Source of the DNA: Acinetobacter soli
GTDB taxonomy: Bacteria > Pseudomonadota > Gammaproteobacteria > Pseudomonadales > Moraxellaceae
Direction: 5' to 3'
DNA length: 64,000 nt
NCBI RefSeq assembly: GCF_000760595.1
Contig: NZ_BBNM01000005.1
Location: 124,001-188,000 of the forward strand
The translations under genes and the position numbers were made by a program. Below are positions 9,426 to 18,449 of this stretch, piece by piece; position 1 is the stretch's first letter; the number at the start of each line of letters is the position of its first letter. The notes under the pieces are model-generated. The model was not told the origin of the DNA, did not search any database, and was given only the letters and a program-made list of their open reading frames with translations.

Positions 9426-10018
9426 TGCGTATTGACCAACAACTGGCAGAAACATGGATTAAACCGGGTACAAGTGTGCTGGATTTGGGCTGTGGCGATG
9501 GTGAATTATTGGCCCATATGAGCAAAAAACATCAAATTCGTGCCTATGGACTAGAAATTGATCAAGAAAAGATTGCAATTGCGGTCAGTCGCGGGTTAAA
9601 TATTATTCAACAGGATTTGAACTTGGGCTTGAGCCGTTTTGCCGACCAGTCTTTTGACTCGGTGGTGATGGCACAAGCACTGCAAGCCGTCGATGCACCA
9701 GACGTGTTATTACGCGATATGGTGCGTGTAGGGAAACAAGCCATTATTACCTTTCCAAACTTTGCGCACTGGAAAACGCGCTCTTTTTTAGCCTTGAAAG
9801 GAATGATGCCTGTTTCAGATGCGCTGCCGTATATGTGGTATAACACACCCAATATCCACCTGTGTACATTTAAGGATTTTGAAGCACTCTGTGCTGAAAA
9901 TGATATTCAAATTATTAATCGACTTGCCGTGAATGGGAATCAGCAAGGGAGCCTTCTGAGTAAGCATGTCCCGAATTTGTTTGGTGAAGTCGCAATTTAT
10001 CGAGTGAGCGCTCTATGA
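9425..10018 (+). CDS. metW: Methionine biosynthesis protein MetW
   Basis: The 197-residue methyltransferase-fold protein has the SAM-binding motif VLDLGCGDGEL at about 19-29 and the MetW signature segments NFAHWKTR and MPYMWYNTPNIHLCT-like text around 120-145. MetW is required with MetX for homoserine acylation in several proteobacteria. It overlaps metX by one base upstream and the Sel1 gene by four bases (ATGA) downstream, so the three form one operon. Confidence 0.93.
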   Translation: MRIDQQLAETWIKPGTSVLDLGCGDGELLAHMSKKHQIRAYGLEIDQEKIAIAVSRGLNIIQQDLNLGLSRFADQSFDSVVMAQALQAVDAPDVLLRDMVRVGKQAIITFPNFAHWKTRSFLALKGMMPVSDALPYMWYNTPNIHLCTFKDFEALCAENDIQIINRLAVNGNQQGSLLSKHVPNLFGEVAIYRVSAL

Positions 10019-10602
10019 AAAAAGCACTGTTTGGCACACTAGTAATTGGACTTTTAAGTTTTCAAGCACATGCCGATTACGTTCCACAACCCCAATCGAT
10101 TGCTGCACAGGCTGCACGTTATTCAGTGATGAGTATCAGCGAACTGACTCAAGCTGCACGAGCTGGTCAGGCAGGTGCTCAGTTTTATCTGGGCGCACAT
10201 TACCAACATGGTAAAGATGTTGCCAAAGATGATAAGCAAGCGTTTACCTGGTTTAAAGCAGCAGCAGATCAAGGCTTATCCCCTGCTCAGTTAAATGTAG
10301 GCCGTATGTATGCAGATGGCGTGGGTGTAGCTAAAAACGAAAGCATGGCGCGTAAGTATTTTGAAAAAGCGGCCAGCAATGGTGATAACCGTGCCAGCTA
10401 CAATCTGGCAATGATGGAAGAGCAAAAGAAAAACTATCAGGGTGCTTATCAGTGGTACGAACTGTCCACCCGCGATGGCATGCTTGACAATAAAGTCATC
10501 AATATGTCGCAAAGCAAAAAAACAGCTTTGGCAGCAAACCTGACCCAAGATCAGATTCGTCAAGCGGTTGACCGTGCAGACAAATGGATTCAAGCGCAGT
10601 AA
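10015..10602 (+). CDS. Periplasmic Sel1-repeat (TPR-like) protein
   Basis: The 195-residue protein has a signal peptide of about 20 residues (cleavage after FQAHA). It carries two to three Sel1-like repeats, recognisable by the AGAQFYLGAHYQHG and AQLNVGRMYADGVGV periodicity at about 54-125. Sel1 repeats form a protein-binding superhelix; no enzyme motif is present. Its ATG overlaps the metW stop, making it the third gene of the metX-metW transcript. A link to methionine metabolism is only positional. A strong terminator follows. Confidence 0.85.
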   Translation: MKKALFGTLVIGLLSFQAHADYVPQPQSIAAQAARYSVMSISELTQAARAGQAGAQFYLGAHYQHGKDVAKDDKQAFTWFKAAADQGLSPAQLNVGRMYADGVGVAKNESMARKYFEKAASNGDNRASYNLAMMEEQKKNYQGAYQWYELSTRDGMLDNKVINMSQSKKTALAANLTQDQIRQAVDRADKWIQAQ

Positions 10603-10619
10603 ATTTTTTTAGCATTAAG

Positions 10620-10642
10620 AGCACCTTCGGGTGCTTTTTCTT
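10620..10642 (+). terminator. Terminator of the metXW operon
   Basis: AGCACC (10620-10625), a TTCG tetraloop and GGTGCT (10630-10635) are followed by a T-rich run. Confidence 0.88.
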
Positions 10643-10681
10643 TTGTTAAAATCACCTCAAAATTTTGTTCGAGCATTTATT

Positions 10682-11314
10682 ATGTCCAATTCAGCATGGT
10701 TAAATCAAGGTACACTGGTCTTAGCCAGTAACAATAAAGGGAAGATTAGTGAGTTTGAAAAACTGTTTGCCGAACTCAAACTTCCTGTTAATGTCATTCC
10801 GCAAGGTCAGCTCAATATTCCCGATGCCATTGAAGATGGTTTAAGCTTTATCGAAAATGCCATTATCAAGGCGCGCCATGCCGCCAAGATTTCAGGTAAA
10901 CCCGCTATTGCAGATGACTCGGGCCTGTGCGTACCTGTTTTGGGCGGTGCGCCGGGTATTTATTCAGCACGCTATGCGGGCGATCATGGCAATGATGCCG
11001 CCAATAACGCAAAGCTTTTAGAGGATTTACGCCCTTATCGACAGCACAATCAGCCGATTGCCGGTATGTTTGTCTGTGTATTGGCTTTTGTGGAACATGC
11101 TGATGATCCGCTACCACGTATTTTTGAAGGTTTCTGGCACGGCGAGATTCTTAATGCACCGCAAGGTGAGCACGGTTTCGGCTATGATCCGCTGTTCTGG
11201 CTGCCTCAACTCGGTATGAGTAGCGCCGAAATGCCAAAAGAACAAAAAAATAAAATCAGTCACCGTGGTAAAGCCATGCAGCTTTTCCGCGACAGTCTTT
11301 CGACATCGGTTTAA
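10682..11314 (+). CDS. rdgB: Non-canonical purine NTP pyrophosphatase (RdgB/HAM1)
   Basis: The 210-residue cytoplasmic enzyme hydrolyses dITP, ITP and XTP to monophosphates, keeping deaminated purines out of DNA. Family motifs are LVLASNNKGKISEF near the N-terminus, ADDSGLCV with the catalytic acidic pair, and the C-terminal SHRGKAM. The start at 10682 (MSNSAWL) is chosen because the longer frame begins inside the preceding terminator region. It appears to be a single-gene unit. Confidence 0.94.
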   Translation: MSNSAWLNQGTLVLASNNKGKISEFEKLFAELKLPVNVIPQGQLNIPDAIEDGLSFIENAIIKARHAAKISGKPAIADDSGLCVPVLGGAPGIYSARYAGDHGNDAANNAKLLEDLRPYRQHNQPIAGMFVCVLAFVEHADDPLPRIFEGFWHGEILNAPQGEHGFGYDPLFWLPQLGMSSAEMPKEQKNKISHRGKAMQLFRDSLSTSV

Positions 11315-11344
11315 TCACGCCTCGAAGTGGATGTGAGGCTCGCC

Positions 11345-12238
11345 TTACATCCAACTCAGCAAAGATGTTGTATGAATTATCAGTGCATAGAGTGCAATCA
11401 ATATACAGCTCATGATTGTACCTGATGCAATATATTTAGCCGATACACCTGTACCTTGATAATGTGTTTCCAGTGCCACAATATTCGCCGCGGGTGGCAA
11501 GCAAAACAGTAAAAACATTACGCCAATCGATTGCTGCATATTGGCAATCGGTAAATAAAAATAAGCTGCTGTGCAGAGCACAACACCGCAGATCACTTTT
11601 AAACCTAAAATCGCAGCACTGCGTTTTAAATCCTGAACATGCACTTTTGTATGTCGTAACCACATGCCGAGCACACACATGCCAGTAAAGCTCATCCCTA
11701 TTTTCGCAGCGCTGTAAATAAGCTCAAATATGTGAGGATCGTGAATATTTTGTATCCCGACCACTCGGCATAGCGCAGCCAGAATGAGCGCAACACATGG
11801 CGGAGACTGTACGACCTTTTGCACAATGGTCCGCATGGACTGCGGCGCATTAGAAACAGCCGTGACCGCCCAAATATTGCCAAAAATAGAACCGCCAATA
11901 TAAAGCGCCACCATGGCCGAACTGATTTGAGGGCCAAAAATCGCAATTGCAAAAGGAAAGCCCAGCCACGCCATATTGACATAACTAAAGCACAGTGCGC
12001 CCAGTCGCTCTTTAAACAAGGCCATATAGACAGCATATAAGATTAAAGAGACAACGAAGCTAAACAGCATTAAGGCAAGGCTTCCCGCCTGATAAAACAC
12101 CATGTTGTAAATAATGACAACTGGGATAAATACACGGGCAAGCACAGTGGCAAGCCATGGCTTGAGTCGCTCACTGTATGTTCCTTGTGCCAGCAAAAGC
12201 CCAACAATAAATGCCACGACGGGCAAAATTAAATTCAC
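11345..12238 (-). CDS. AEC-family permease (auxin-efflux-carrier-like transporter)
   Basis: The 297-residue integral membrane protein has about ten hydrophobic helices arranged in two halves, as in AEC permeases (COG0679). It starts at a GTG (12238) with an AGGCGA ribosome site. A late [13 protein letters not shown] segment resembles the conserved C-terminal half of the family. AEC proteins export or import small organic acids; the substrate cannot be inferred here. It is convergent with rdgB and divergent from tatA. Confidence 0.8.
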   Translation of the reverse strand: MNLILPVVAFIVGLLLAQGTYSERLKPWLATVLARVFIPVVIIYNMVFYQAGSLALMLFSFVVSLILYAVYMALFKERLGALCFSYVNMAWLGFPFAIAIFGPQISSAMVALYIGGSIFGNIWAVTAVSNAPQSMRTIVQKVVQSPPCVALILAALCRVVGIQNIHDPHIFELIYSAAKIGMSFTGMCVLGMWLRHTKVHVQDLKRSAAILGLKVICGVVLCTAAYFYLPIANMQQSIGVMFLLFCLPPAANIVALETHYQGTGVSAKYIASGTIMSCILIALYALIIHTTSLLSWM

Positions 12239-12386
12239 AACATCGCCTTATATGTTTAATAAATTCATTCAACTTGAGTCTAACAGTACTCGCTTAAAAT
12301 ACGCTTGTCTTAAAACTGAAATAAATCAGTCACATTCCTGTCATGCCTTCTTGCTCAAATATCTGCAAAACATTGGAGTAGAAAAA

Positions 12387-12608
12387 ATGGCAGGTTTATC
12401 GATTTGGCACGTGATTATCTTTTTAGTGGTGGTGGTGCTGTTATTTGGTACGTCAAAACTTAAAAACCTGGGTAAAGATGTCGGCGGCGCGGTTAAAGAC
12501 TTTAAAAAATCAATGCGCGATGAAACAGAAGAAAATGCGCAATTACACACCCCGCGCACGATTGATGCAGAAGTGAAGACGGCTGAACGTTCTTCTGCTA
12601 AAAGCTAA
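12387..12608 (+). CDS. tatA: Sec-independent translocase subunit TatA
   Basis: The 73-residue protein has one N-terminal helix ([20 protein letters not shown]) followed by the amphipathic [18 protein letters not shown] segment typical of TatA, and an acidic tail. The start at 12387 has a GGAGTA site six bases upstream; a longer upstream frame is not coding. TatA oligomers form the protein-conducting element of the twin-arginine pathway. It is the first gene of tatABC. Confidence 0.95.
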   Translation: MAGLSIWHVIIFLVVVVLLFGTSKLKNLGKDVGGAVKDFKKSMRDETEENAQLHTPRTIDAEVKTAERSSAKS

Positions 12609-12620
12609 GAGTACGTTGCT

Positions 12621-13076
12621 ATGTTAGATGTCGGTTTTGGTGAACTCTTTTGCTTTGGGATAATTGCCCTGCTGGTGCTCGGCCCAGATAAACTTCCGGT
12701 TGCCGCACGCTTTGCTGGCCGCTGGTATGCCAGAGCCAAACGTTACATTTCCAATATACAAAACGAGATTGATCGTGAGCTCAAGCTGTCTGAATTTAGA
12801 AAAGAAATGCAAGATGAGCTAGACCGTTTACATTCGTTAGAACAAAGTATGCAGGCCCGTTTAAAAGAAATCGAAAAAGCCTCTCAAGAACAACGAATCC
12901 ATCTCGCAGAGCAACCTGAAGCCACTTGTGTACCCCAGCTAAAAACAACTTACATCTTGTGTCATGTACCACAACACGTTGTACCGTTTTGTAAACATCA
13001 ACAACCCCGAAGATGTGAACGCCAAAACGATGTGATTCCTCAACATTCTTCTGTCGAGTTAAAGATTGCCGTATGA
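12621..13076 (+). CDS. tatB: Sec-independent translocase subunit TatB
   Basis: The 151-residue protein has an N-terminal membrane helix (GELFCFGIIALLVLGPDKLP) with the LGPDKLP turn of TatB, and a long charged coiled-coil-like helix (about 45-100). The C-terminal tail is variable and rich in His, Gln and Cys. TatB with TatC recognises twin-arginine signal peptides. It lies 12 bases after tatA and overlaps tatC by four bases. Confidence 0.93.
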   Translation: MLDVGFGELFCFGIIALLVLGPDKLPVAARFAGRWYARAKRYISNIQNEIDRELKLSEFRKEMQDELDRLHSLEQSMQARLKEIEKASQEQRIHLAEQPEATCVPQLKTTYILCHVPQHVVPFCKHQQPRRCERQNDVIPQHSSVELKIAV

Positions 13077-13834
13077 GCCAGCTTCCTTCAAATGACATCA
13101 TGCCTGCACCAGAGTCTCTGGAGCAGATGCCTATTACTCAACATTTGATTGCTTTAAGACGTCATCTTTTTAAGATTGTGGGCGTGACACTGCTTTTGTT
13201 TTTTATTTTATTGCCTTTTCGAAACACCACCTATCAGTGGCTATCTGAGCCTCTGCGTCGCCAGATGCCAAGCACATCATCGATGATTGCCACCGACGTT
13301 ACCGCTACATTTATGGCGCCGTTCAAGCTCAATCTATGTGTTGCACTCATGTTGGCAATGCCGTTTATCCTATTTCAGCTTTGGACCTTTATTAAGCCCG
13401 CGCTATACGCAAAGGAAAGACATCTGGCTATTCCGCTACTTGTAGGCAGTATTGTGCTTTTTTATACCGGCATTGCATTTGCATACTTTATTGCCCTGCC
13501 CGGTATCTTGCATTTCTTTATGAGTGTTTCACCAGAAACCGTTGCCCCGATGACCGACATCAACAGTTATCTGGACTTTTGTCTAAAATTATTTCTGGTT
13601 TTTGGATTTACCTTTGAAATTCCAATCGCCACCTTGCTGCTTATTTTAATCGGCATTGTAAGCACTCAGAGCTTGATTGAAAAGCGACGCTTTATTGTGG
13701 TGGGATGCTTTTTTATCTCAATGTTTATTACACCACCCGATGCGATTTCGATGATCATGCTCGCGGTACCAATGTGGCTATTGTTCGAATTGGGACTTCT
13801 GTTTGGAAAAATGCTGGAAAAACGTAGAGCTTAG
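13073..13834 (+). CDS. tatC: Sec-independent translocase subunit TatC
   Basis: The 253-residue polytopic protein has six predicted membrane helices. Family signatures are HLIALRRHLFK near the N-terminus (LxELRxR-like), ATFMAPFKLN, LWTFIKPALYAKER and FGFTFEIPIATLLLI. It is the receptor for RR signal peptides. It overlaps tatB and ends inside a terminator hairpin. Two genes for twin-arginine-signal proteins follow directly. Confidence 0.95.
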   Translation: MSQLPSNDIMPAPESLEQMPITQHLIALRRHLFKIVGVTLLLFFILLPFRNTTYQWLSEPLRRQMPSTSSMIATDVTATFMAPFKLNLCVALMLAMPFILFQLWTFIKPALYAKERHLAIPLLVGSIVLFYTGIAFAYFIALPGILHFFMSVSPETVAPMTDINSYLDFCLKLFLVFGFTFEIPIATLLLILIGIVSTQSLIEKRRFIVVGCFFISMFITPPDAISMIMLAVPMWLLFELGLLFGKMLEKRRA

Positions 13835-13849
13835 TCTCTGCGTTTTTTT
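13821..13849 (+). terminator. Terminator of tatABC
   Basis: AACGTAGAG (13821-13829) pairs with CTCTGCGTT (13836-13844), with one G-T wobble, and a T run follows. The hairpin overlaps the tatC stop codon. Confidence 0.75.
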
Positions 13850-13912
13850 ATGCGCTATTTTCGTATTTTACGCATCATCAGTTTCATAAATTCATATAAG
13901 CCATTCATCACA

Positions 13913-13968
13913 CTGTCTTCAATCTGACATCAAAGTGCAAAAAAAGCGTCATTAAGCTTTTCTAAAAT
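13913..13968 (+). promoter_or_regulatory. PhoB-box array and -10 of the first PhoX gene
   Basis: Four 7-base half-sites recur every 11 bases: CTGTCTT (13913), CTGACAT (13924), GTGCAAA (13935) and GCGTCAT (13946). The consensus is CTGTCAT with four-base A/T-rich spacers. The first pair is a near-consensus Pho box (6 of 7 each). The last half-site is followed, after exactly ten bases, by TAAAAT (13963-13968) as -10. This is the geometry of PhoB-activated promoters, where the last box replaces the -35. Confidence 0.75.
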
Positions 13969-14011
13969 CAGTGCTGTTTTCCTTCTCACATATAATGAAC
14001 ACGGATCTCTC

Positions 14012-16000
14012 ATGACAACGACACCGGCAAATCAACATCCTACCCGTCGCGATCTACTCAAATGGTTTACTGGTCTTCCTTTTTTACCACTCGGGGCTAT
14101 GGCAACAGCCGCGACACTGGCAGGCTGCAATGACAGTGATAATGGCACCACTACGATGCCAACCAAAACCGTTAATTTAAAAACGGCAACCTTTACCTCA
14201 ATGGATGCCCCTTCACTTGCCAATCCTGCTGCAATGGCCACCACAACGGTCAACTCGAAACTGAGCGTAAGCTGGGACGACGGCTCACAAACTGACTATC
14301 AGTTGGCCTATAAGCCATTCTTCAAAACAGGCGACTCGGTGCCTAACCTGAGTGGTGGAACCATTATTGCAGGGGGTTATGTCGATGCAAAAGGCAACCC
14401 AATTGTCGATAAGTCGGTGGCGGGTAAAGAGCGTCAATTCTTTTCTGACTGTCCAGATGGTTCTTCATTAATTACGGTACCCAATGCCAGTGTCGCAGGT
14501 GTCACCAATCCGGTTTTTCATGTAGTGCAATTTGAATACACCACTAAAGATCAGGCAGGTGCCAGCATGTATGGCAAGCTGCCTTCTCCGATTGCGATTT
14601 TGACACTCGATCAAGACCAAAAAACCGGTCATTTAGAGCTGAAGAAATATTACAACGTTGATATGTCGAGTGCCTACGGACTCTGGATCACCTGTGGTGC
14701 CAGCATGTCACCGTGGGGAACACATCTGTCGAGCGAAGAATACGAGCCAGACGCCTTTGATCAGGGTATTGGTACAGCGTTGAGTACCGTGACCGCATAT
14801 AGCCAAAACTATTTTGGTGATAGCACGACTGCCAATCCGTACAACTATGGTCACTTGCCTGAAATTACAGTCAATAAAGACGGTACAGGCAGCGTGAAGA
14901 AGCATTTCTGTTTGGGGCGTATTTCTCATGAACTGGTGCAAGTAATGCCAGACAACCGTACCTTAATTATGGGTGATGACTATACCAACGGTGGCTTTTT
15001 CATGTTTGTTGCAGACAAAGAAAAAGACTTATCTGCAGGTACACTGTATGTCGCCAAATACACCAGTGTATTTTCTGAAAATACCATTGCCCCAATTCAA
15101 TGGATTAATTTAGGTCACGCCACCAGCCAAGAGATTTCAGACCTGATTAACGTTCGCAAAATCAAGCCAAGCGATATCATGGAGAGTCTGACCACTCAAC
15201 CTGCCGATCTAACTGGTTACACCAAGATTATACTCAATGCCAAAACCCTCTGGGTAAAAGTTAAATCGGGAATGGAAAAAGCTGCGGCGTTTCTTGAAAC
15301 ACACCGTTATGCAGCACTTAAAGGCGGTAGTATGGCCTTTACCAAACTTGAAGGAACAACCGTCAATATCAAAGATAAAGTGGCTTACTCTGCCGTATCA
15401 TATTTACAAAAATCGATGGTCAAAAATGGCGCTGGCTGGACAGAATCTAATAACGTGTCATTTAGTGCTGCAATCAATTCAGGCGCTGTGGTTGCCCACG
15501 ACATGAAAGGCGGTCAAATCGACTCGACGGGTGCGGTCATCAATAGTGACTGGGTTGCGTATCAATCGCGTGTCTTGATTACTGGTGAAGATCTTGCATC
15601 GCCAGATGCGCTAGGCAATACGGCAAATCCGAATAAAATTGCCAATCCAGACAACCTGAAGTTTTCAGAAAGTTTGCGCACCTTATTTATTGGCGAAGAC
15701 AGCGGCATGCATGTCAATAATTTCTTGTGGGCCTATAACGTCGATACCAAAGTGCTCTCGCGTATTTTGTCGACGCCATCAGGCGCTGAATCGACTGGTT
15801 TGCATGCGGTAGATTCGATTAATGGCTGGACCTATATCATGAGCAACTTCCAGCACCCAGGTGACTGGGAAGGCATTCACTCAAATGTAAAAGGTACTTT
15901 GCAAAGTTATATCAATGCCAATTACAACAACGGTTATGCTGCGGCTGTCGGCTATATCACCGCAGACCCAATTGCGCCGTCGAGTGTAAAAAAATCTTAA
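14012..16000 (+). CDS. PhoX-type (DUF839) phosphatase, Tat-exported lipoprotein
   Basis: The 662-residue protein has a twin-arginine signal (TRRDLLKWF, Arg12-Arg13) whose hydrophobic core ends in a lipobox, LAGC, with Cys39. It should therefore be exported folded by Tat and lipid-anchored. The body matches PhoX/DUF839 proteins: ITCGASMSPWGTHLSSEE near 226-243 corresponds to the metal-binding Cys/Glu stretch of PhoX, and a FIGEDSGMHVNNFLW segment lies late. PhoX enzymes are Ca/Fe-dependent phosphomonoesterases induced by phosphate starvation. The gene is preceded by a PhoB-box array and follows tatABC. It is a diverged relative of the next gene; the activity is inferred. Confidence 0.85.
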   Translation: MTTTPANQHPTRRDLLKWFTGLPFLPLGAMATAATLAGCNDSDNGTTTMPTKTVNLKTATFTSMDAPSLANPAAMATTTVNSKLSVSWDDGSQTDYQLAYKPFFKTGDSVPNLSGGTIIAGGYVDAKGNPIVDKSVAGKERQFFSDCPDGSSLITVPNASVAGVTNPVFHVVQFEYTTKDQAGASMYGKLPSPIAILTLDQDQKTGHLELKKYYNVDMSSAYGLWITCGASMSPWGTHLSSEEYEPDAFDQGIGTALSTVTAYSQNYFGDSTTANPYNYGHLPEITVNKDGTGSVKKHFCLGRISHELVQVMPDNRTLIMGDDYTNGGFFMFVADKEKDLSAGTLYVAKYTSVFSENTIAPIQWINLGHATSQEISDLINVRKIKPSDIMESLTTQPADLTGYTKIILNAKTLWVKVKSGMEKAAAFLETHRYAALKGGSMAFTKLEGTTVNIKDKVAYSAVSYLQKSMVKNGAGWTESNNVSFSAAINSGAVVAHDMKGGQIDSTGAVINSDWVAYQSRVLITGEDLASPDALGNTANPNKIANPDNLKFSESLRTLFIGEDSGMHVNNFLWAYNVDTKVLSRILSTPSGAESTGLHAVDSINGWTYIMSNFQHPGDWEGIHSNVKGTLQSYINANYNNGYAAAVGYITADPIAPSSVKKS

Positions 16001-16020
16001 TCTAGATGGCTTGAACCATA

Positions 16021-16056
16021 AAAAATTGAGCTCGCAACCGCGAGCTCAATTTTTTT
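16021..16056 (+). terminator. Terminator after the first PhoX gene
   Basis: A perfect 15-bp stem (16021-16035 with 16040-16054) with a four-base loop is followed by T residues. Confidence 0.88.
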
Positions 16057-16121
16057 ATCAGTGTAAATTGCAGGTATACATCCAGTTTTTTTCAATCCAG
16101 TGTAAACTTAAAACTTGCTTA

Positions 16122-16177
16122 AATTCATCGAATTGCAATCAGAATGTAAAGACACCGTCATATTAAAACTCTACTTT
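16122..16177 (+). promoter_or_regulatory. PhoB-box-like array and -10 of the second PhoX gene
   Basis: Half-sites at 11-base intervals are AATTCAT (16122), TTGCAAT (16133), ATGTAAA (16144) and CCGTCAT (16155). They match CTGTCAT at 4, 4, 4 and 6 of 7 positions. Ten bases after the last one is TACTTT (16172-16177) as -10, the same spacing as the array before the first PhoX gene. The upstream half-sites are weak individually; the shared phase is the main support. Confidence 0.55.
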
Positions 16178-16220
16178 GAATGGAAAATTTTGATATCCAT
16201 TTATTGTTTGGGGAAAATAC

Positions 16221-18407
16221 ATGACACAGCCAACGCCATATCATGAAGATCAAGAGTTAGACAACAATACATCTGACAACATTCATTTCCGCGATATTTT
16301 AGAACAATCGATGTCTCGCCGTTCACTCATTGCAAAAACGGCAAGCGGTGCCGTTGCACTGGCCTTGGCCTCTACATTGACCGGTTGTAACGACAGCAAT
16401 GATGACAATAACAGCTCTACCCCTGCGGTTGATCCAAACAAACGCCCTGAAAAGCTCAACTTCAAACCTGTCGCAAAAAACTTAAACGATATCGTGACAG
16501 TACCAGAAGGCTATCAAGCCACAGTACTCTATGCGCTCGGCGATTCAATTAATCCGCGTGTTGGTGCGTGGGACGACAACAATATTCCATCAGGTCCGAG
16601 CTTCCAGTTTCGTTCTGGAGACTGCCACGACGGCATGCATTATTTTGGTTTAAACACGAGCAGCAACCGATTTGATGACAACGTCTCGACACAGGGGTTG
16701 TTGGTGATGAACCATGAGTACATCAATCCAACCTTTTTGCACCCGAAAGGCCCAACCAAAGTCGATAATCGCCGACCAGAAGATGAAGTACTCCGTGAAA
16801 TGAACGCACACGGTGTGTCGATTATCCACATTAAAAAAGACGCCACCACGCAAAAAGTCGAATTCATTCAAAGTTCGGTGTTTAACCGTCGTATTACGGC
16901 CTCGACCGTGATGGATTTTGCGGGTGCGGCAGCCGGTGCTGATCTGTTGGTGACCAGCTACTCGCCAAGCGGTAAACAAACCCGAGGAACCCACAACAAC
17001 TGTGGTAATGGTTACACACCTTGGGGCACGTATTTAACCACCGAAGAAAACTTTATTGGCTATTTTCAGCGTTCGAGCAGCGATGACCTGAAACGTCAAC
17101 CGCATGAAATTATCGCACTCAACCGTTACGGCCTTAAAGCGGGTGCAAGCTCGCGCTACGGCTGGGAAACGGCGATTGGTCAAATTGAAGCACAAGACCT
17201 CTATAGCCGCTGGAATGCCGATGTCAATGCAGCACAGGCAGCGCAGGATTATCGTAATAGCCCGAATACCTTTGGCTGGATGGTCGAAATCGATCCATTT
17301 GATGTGCGCCAAAACCCTGTAAAACGGACTTCACTGGGGCGTTTTGCTCATGAAGACAGCGCATGCCGCGTGGTTGCCGGTCAGCCACTGGCCTTTTATA
17401 TGGGCGATGACTCACGTGGTGAATACATCTATAAGTTTGTGAGTACGGCAAACTGGGATGTTAAAGATATCAATGGCGGCTATACCGCAGGTGATAAATA
17501 TCTCAACAGCGGTATTTTGTATGTGGCCAAATTTAACAATGACGGCACTGGTCAGTGGATCGAGTTAAGCTATGGTAAAAATGGCCTCGATGCCAGCAAC
17601 AAAACCTATCCGTTTCGTCATCAGGCCGATGTCGTAACCTTCGCGCGTCTGGCCGCAGACAGTGTTGGTGCCACGAAAATGGATCGCCCAGAATGGTGTA
17701 CGGTGCATCCAGAAAATGGTGAAGTGTACGTCACCCTCACCAACAACTCGAACCGAGGCAGCAGCTACCCAACCGATGCCGCCAATCCGCGTAACTATGA
17801 AGACACCTATGCGGGCAGCAAAACCAACAAAGGTAACGTCAACGGTCATATCATCCGTTTCAAAGAAACCGACAACAAAACCACGGCTACGACCTTCAAA
17901 TGGGACATTTACCTGTTTGGCGCAGAAGCTAAAATGGCAGCAAATATTAACCTGTCGGGTTTAAATGACAACAACGACTTTTCAAGCCCGGATGGTATGT
18001 GGTTCGATGCACGCGGCGTCCTGTGGATTCAAACCGATGACGGCGCTTATACTGATGTGACCAACTGCATGATGTTGGCGGCTTTACCGGGAACCCTTGG
18101 TGACGGTACGACAGCCACGACATCAAATGGCCAGCAAACCATTGTGGGCGCGAAAGTAACCGATGAAAATCTGCGCCGTTTCTTGGTGGGACCAAAAGAA
18201 TGTGAGATTACCGGCATTGCCATGACGCCAGACAATAAAGCCATCTTTATTAATGTTCAGCATCCGGGTGAAGATTCTAGCAGTTACGACAAGCCAAGCA
18301 GTCACTGGCCTGCAACCCAAACAGACCCAAGCAATACGACAGCTCGCCCTCGCTCGGCGACCGTGGTTATCACGCGTAAAGACGGTGGCGTGATTGCAGG
18401 TACCTAA
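16221..18407 (+). CDS. phoX: Alkaline phosphatase PhoX family, Tat-exported lipoprotein
   Basis: The 728-residue protein has a twin-arginine motif (MSRRSLIAKT, Arg33-Arg34) and a lipobox LTGC with Cys56. The mature part carries the hallmark PhoX sequence NNCGNGYTPWGTYLTTEEN near 258-276, whose Cys and Glu residues bind the Fe/Ca cofactor, and RFAHEDSACRVV, PEWCTVHP and SSPDGMWFDARG. PhoX releases phosphate from organic phosphomonoesters at the cell surface under phosphate limitation. It follows a paralogous PhoX gene and has its own terminator and PhoB-like promoter. A 30-residue extension precedes the RR motif, unusually long. Confidence 0.88.
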   Translation: MTQPTPYHEDQELDNNTSDNIHFRDILEQSMSRRSLIAKTASGAVALALASTLTGCNDSNDDNNSSTPAVDPNKRPEKLNFKPVAKNLNDIVTVPEGYQATVLYALGDSINPRVGAWDDNNIPSGPSFQFRSGDCHDGMHYFGLNTSSNRFDDNVSTQGLLVMNHEYINPTFLHPKGPTKVDNRRPEDEVLREMNAHGVSIIHIKKDATTQKVEFIQSSVFNRRITASTVMDFAGAAAGADLLVTSYSPSGKQTRGTHNNCGNGYTPWGTYLTTEENFIGYFQRSSSDDLKRQPHEIIALNRYGLKAGASSRYGWETAIGQIEAQDLYSRWNADVNAAQAAQDYRNSPNTFGWMVEIDPFDVRQNPVKRTSLGRFAHEDSACRVVAGQPLAFYMGDDSRGEYIYKFVSTANWDVKDINGGYTAGDKYLNSGILYVAKFNNDGTGQWIELSYGKNGLDASNKTYPFRHQADVVTFARLAADSVGATKMDRPEWCTVHPENGEVYVTLTNNSNRGSSYPTDAANPRNYEDTYAGSKTNKGNVNGHIIRFKETDNKTTATTFKWDIYLFGAEAKMAANINLSGLNDNNDFSSPDGMWFDARGVLWIQTDDGAYTDVTNCMMLAALPGTLGDGTTATTSNGQQTIVGAKVTDENLRRFLVGPKECEITGIAMTPDNKAIFINVQHPGEDSSSYDKPSSHWPATQTDPSNTTARPRSATVVITRKDGGVIAGT

Positions 18408-18420
18408 ACCCGCATATAAT

Positions 18421-18448
18421 AAAAAAACTGGCTTCGGCCAGTTTTTTT
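18421..18448. terminator. Bidirectional terminator (phoX / NRDE gene)
   Basis: A-run plus CTGGC, TTCG loop, and GCCAG plus T-run form a 12-bp stem. It lies between two convergent genes and can stop both. Confidence 0.88.
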
Positions 18449-18449
18449 A

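Noticed and set aside
12114..12386. N-terminal extension of the tatA frame
   Set aside because: It overlaps the divergent permease gene antisense, and the TatA start has a clear ribosome site at 12375-12380.
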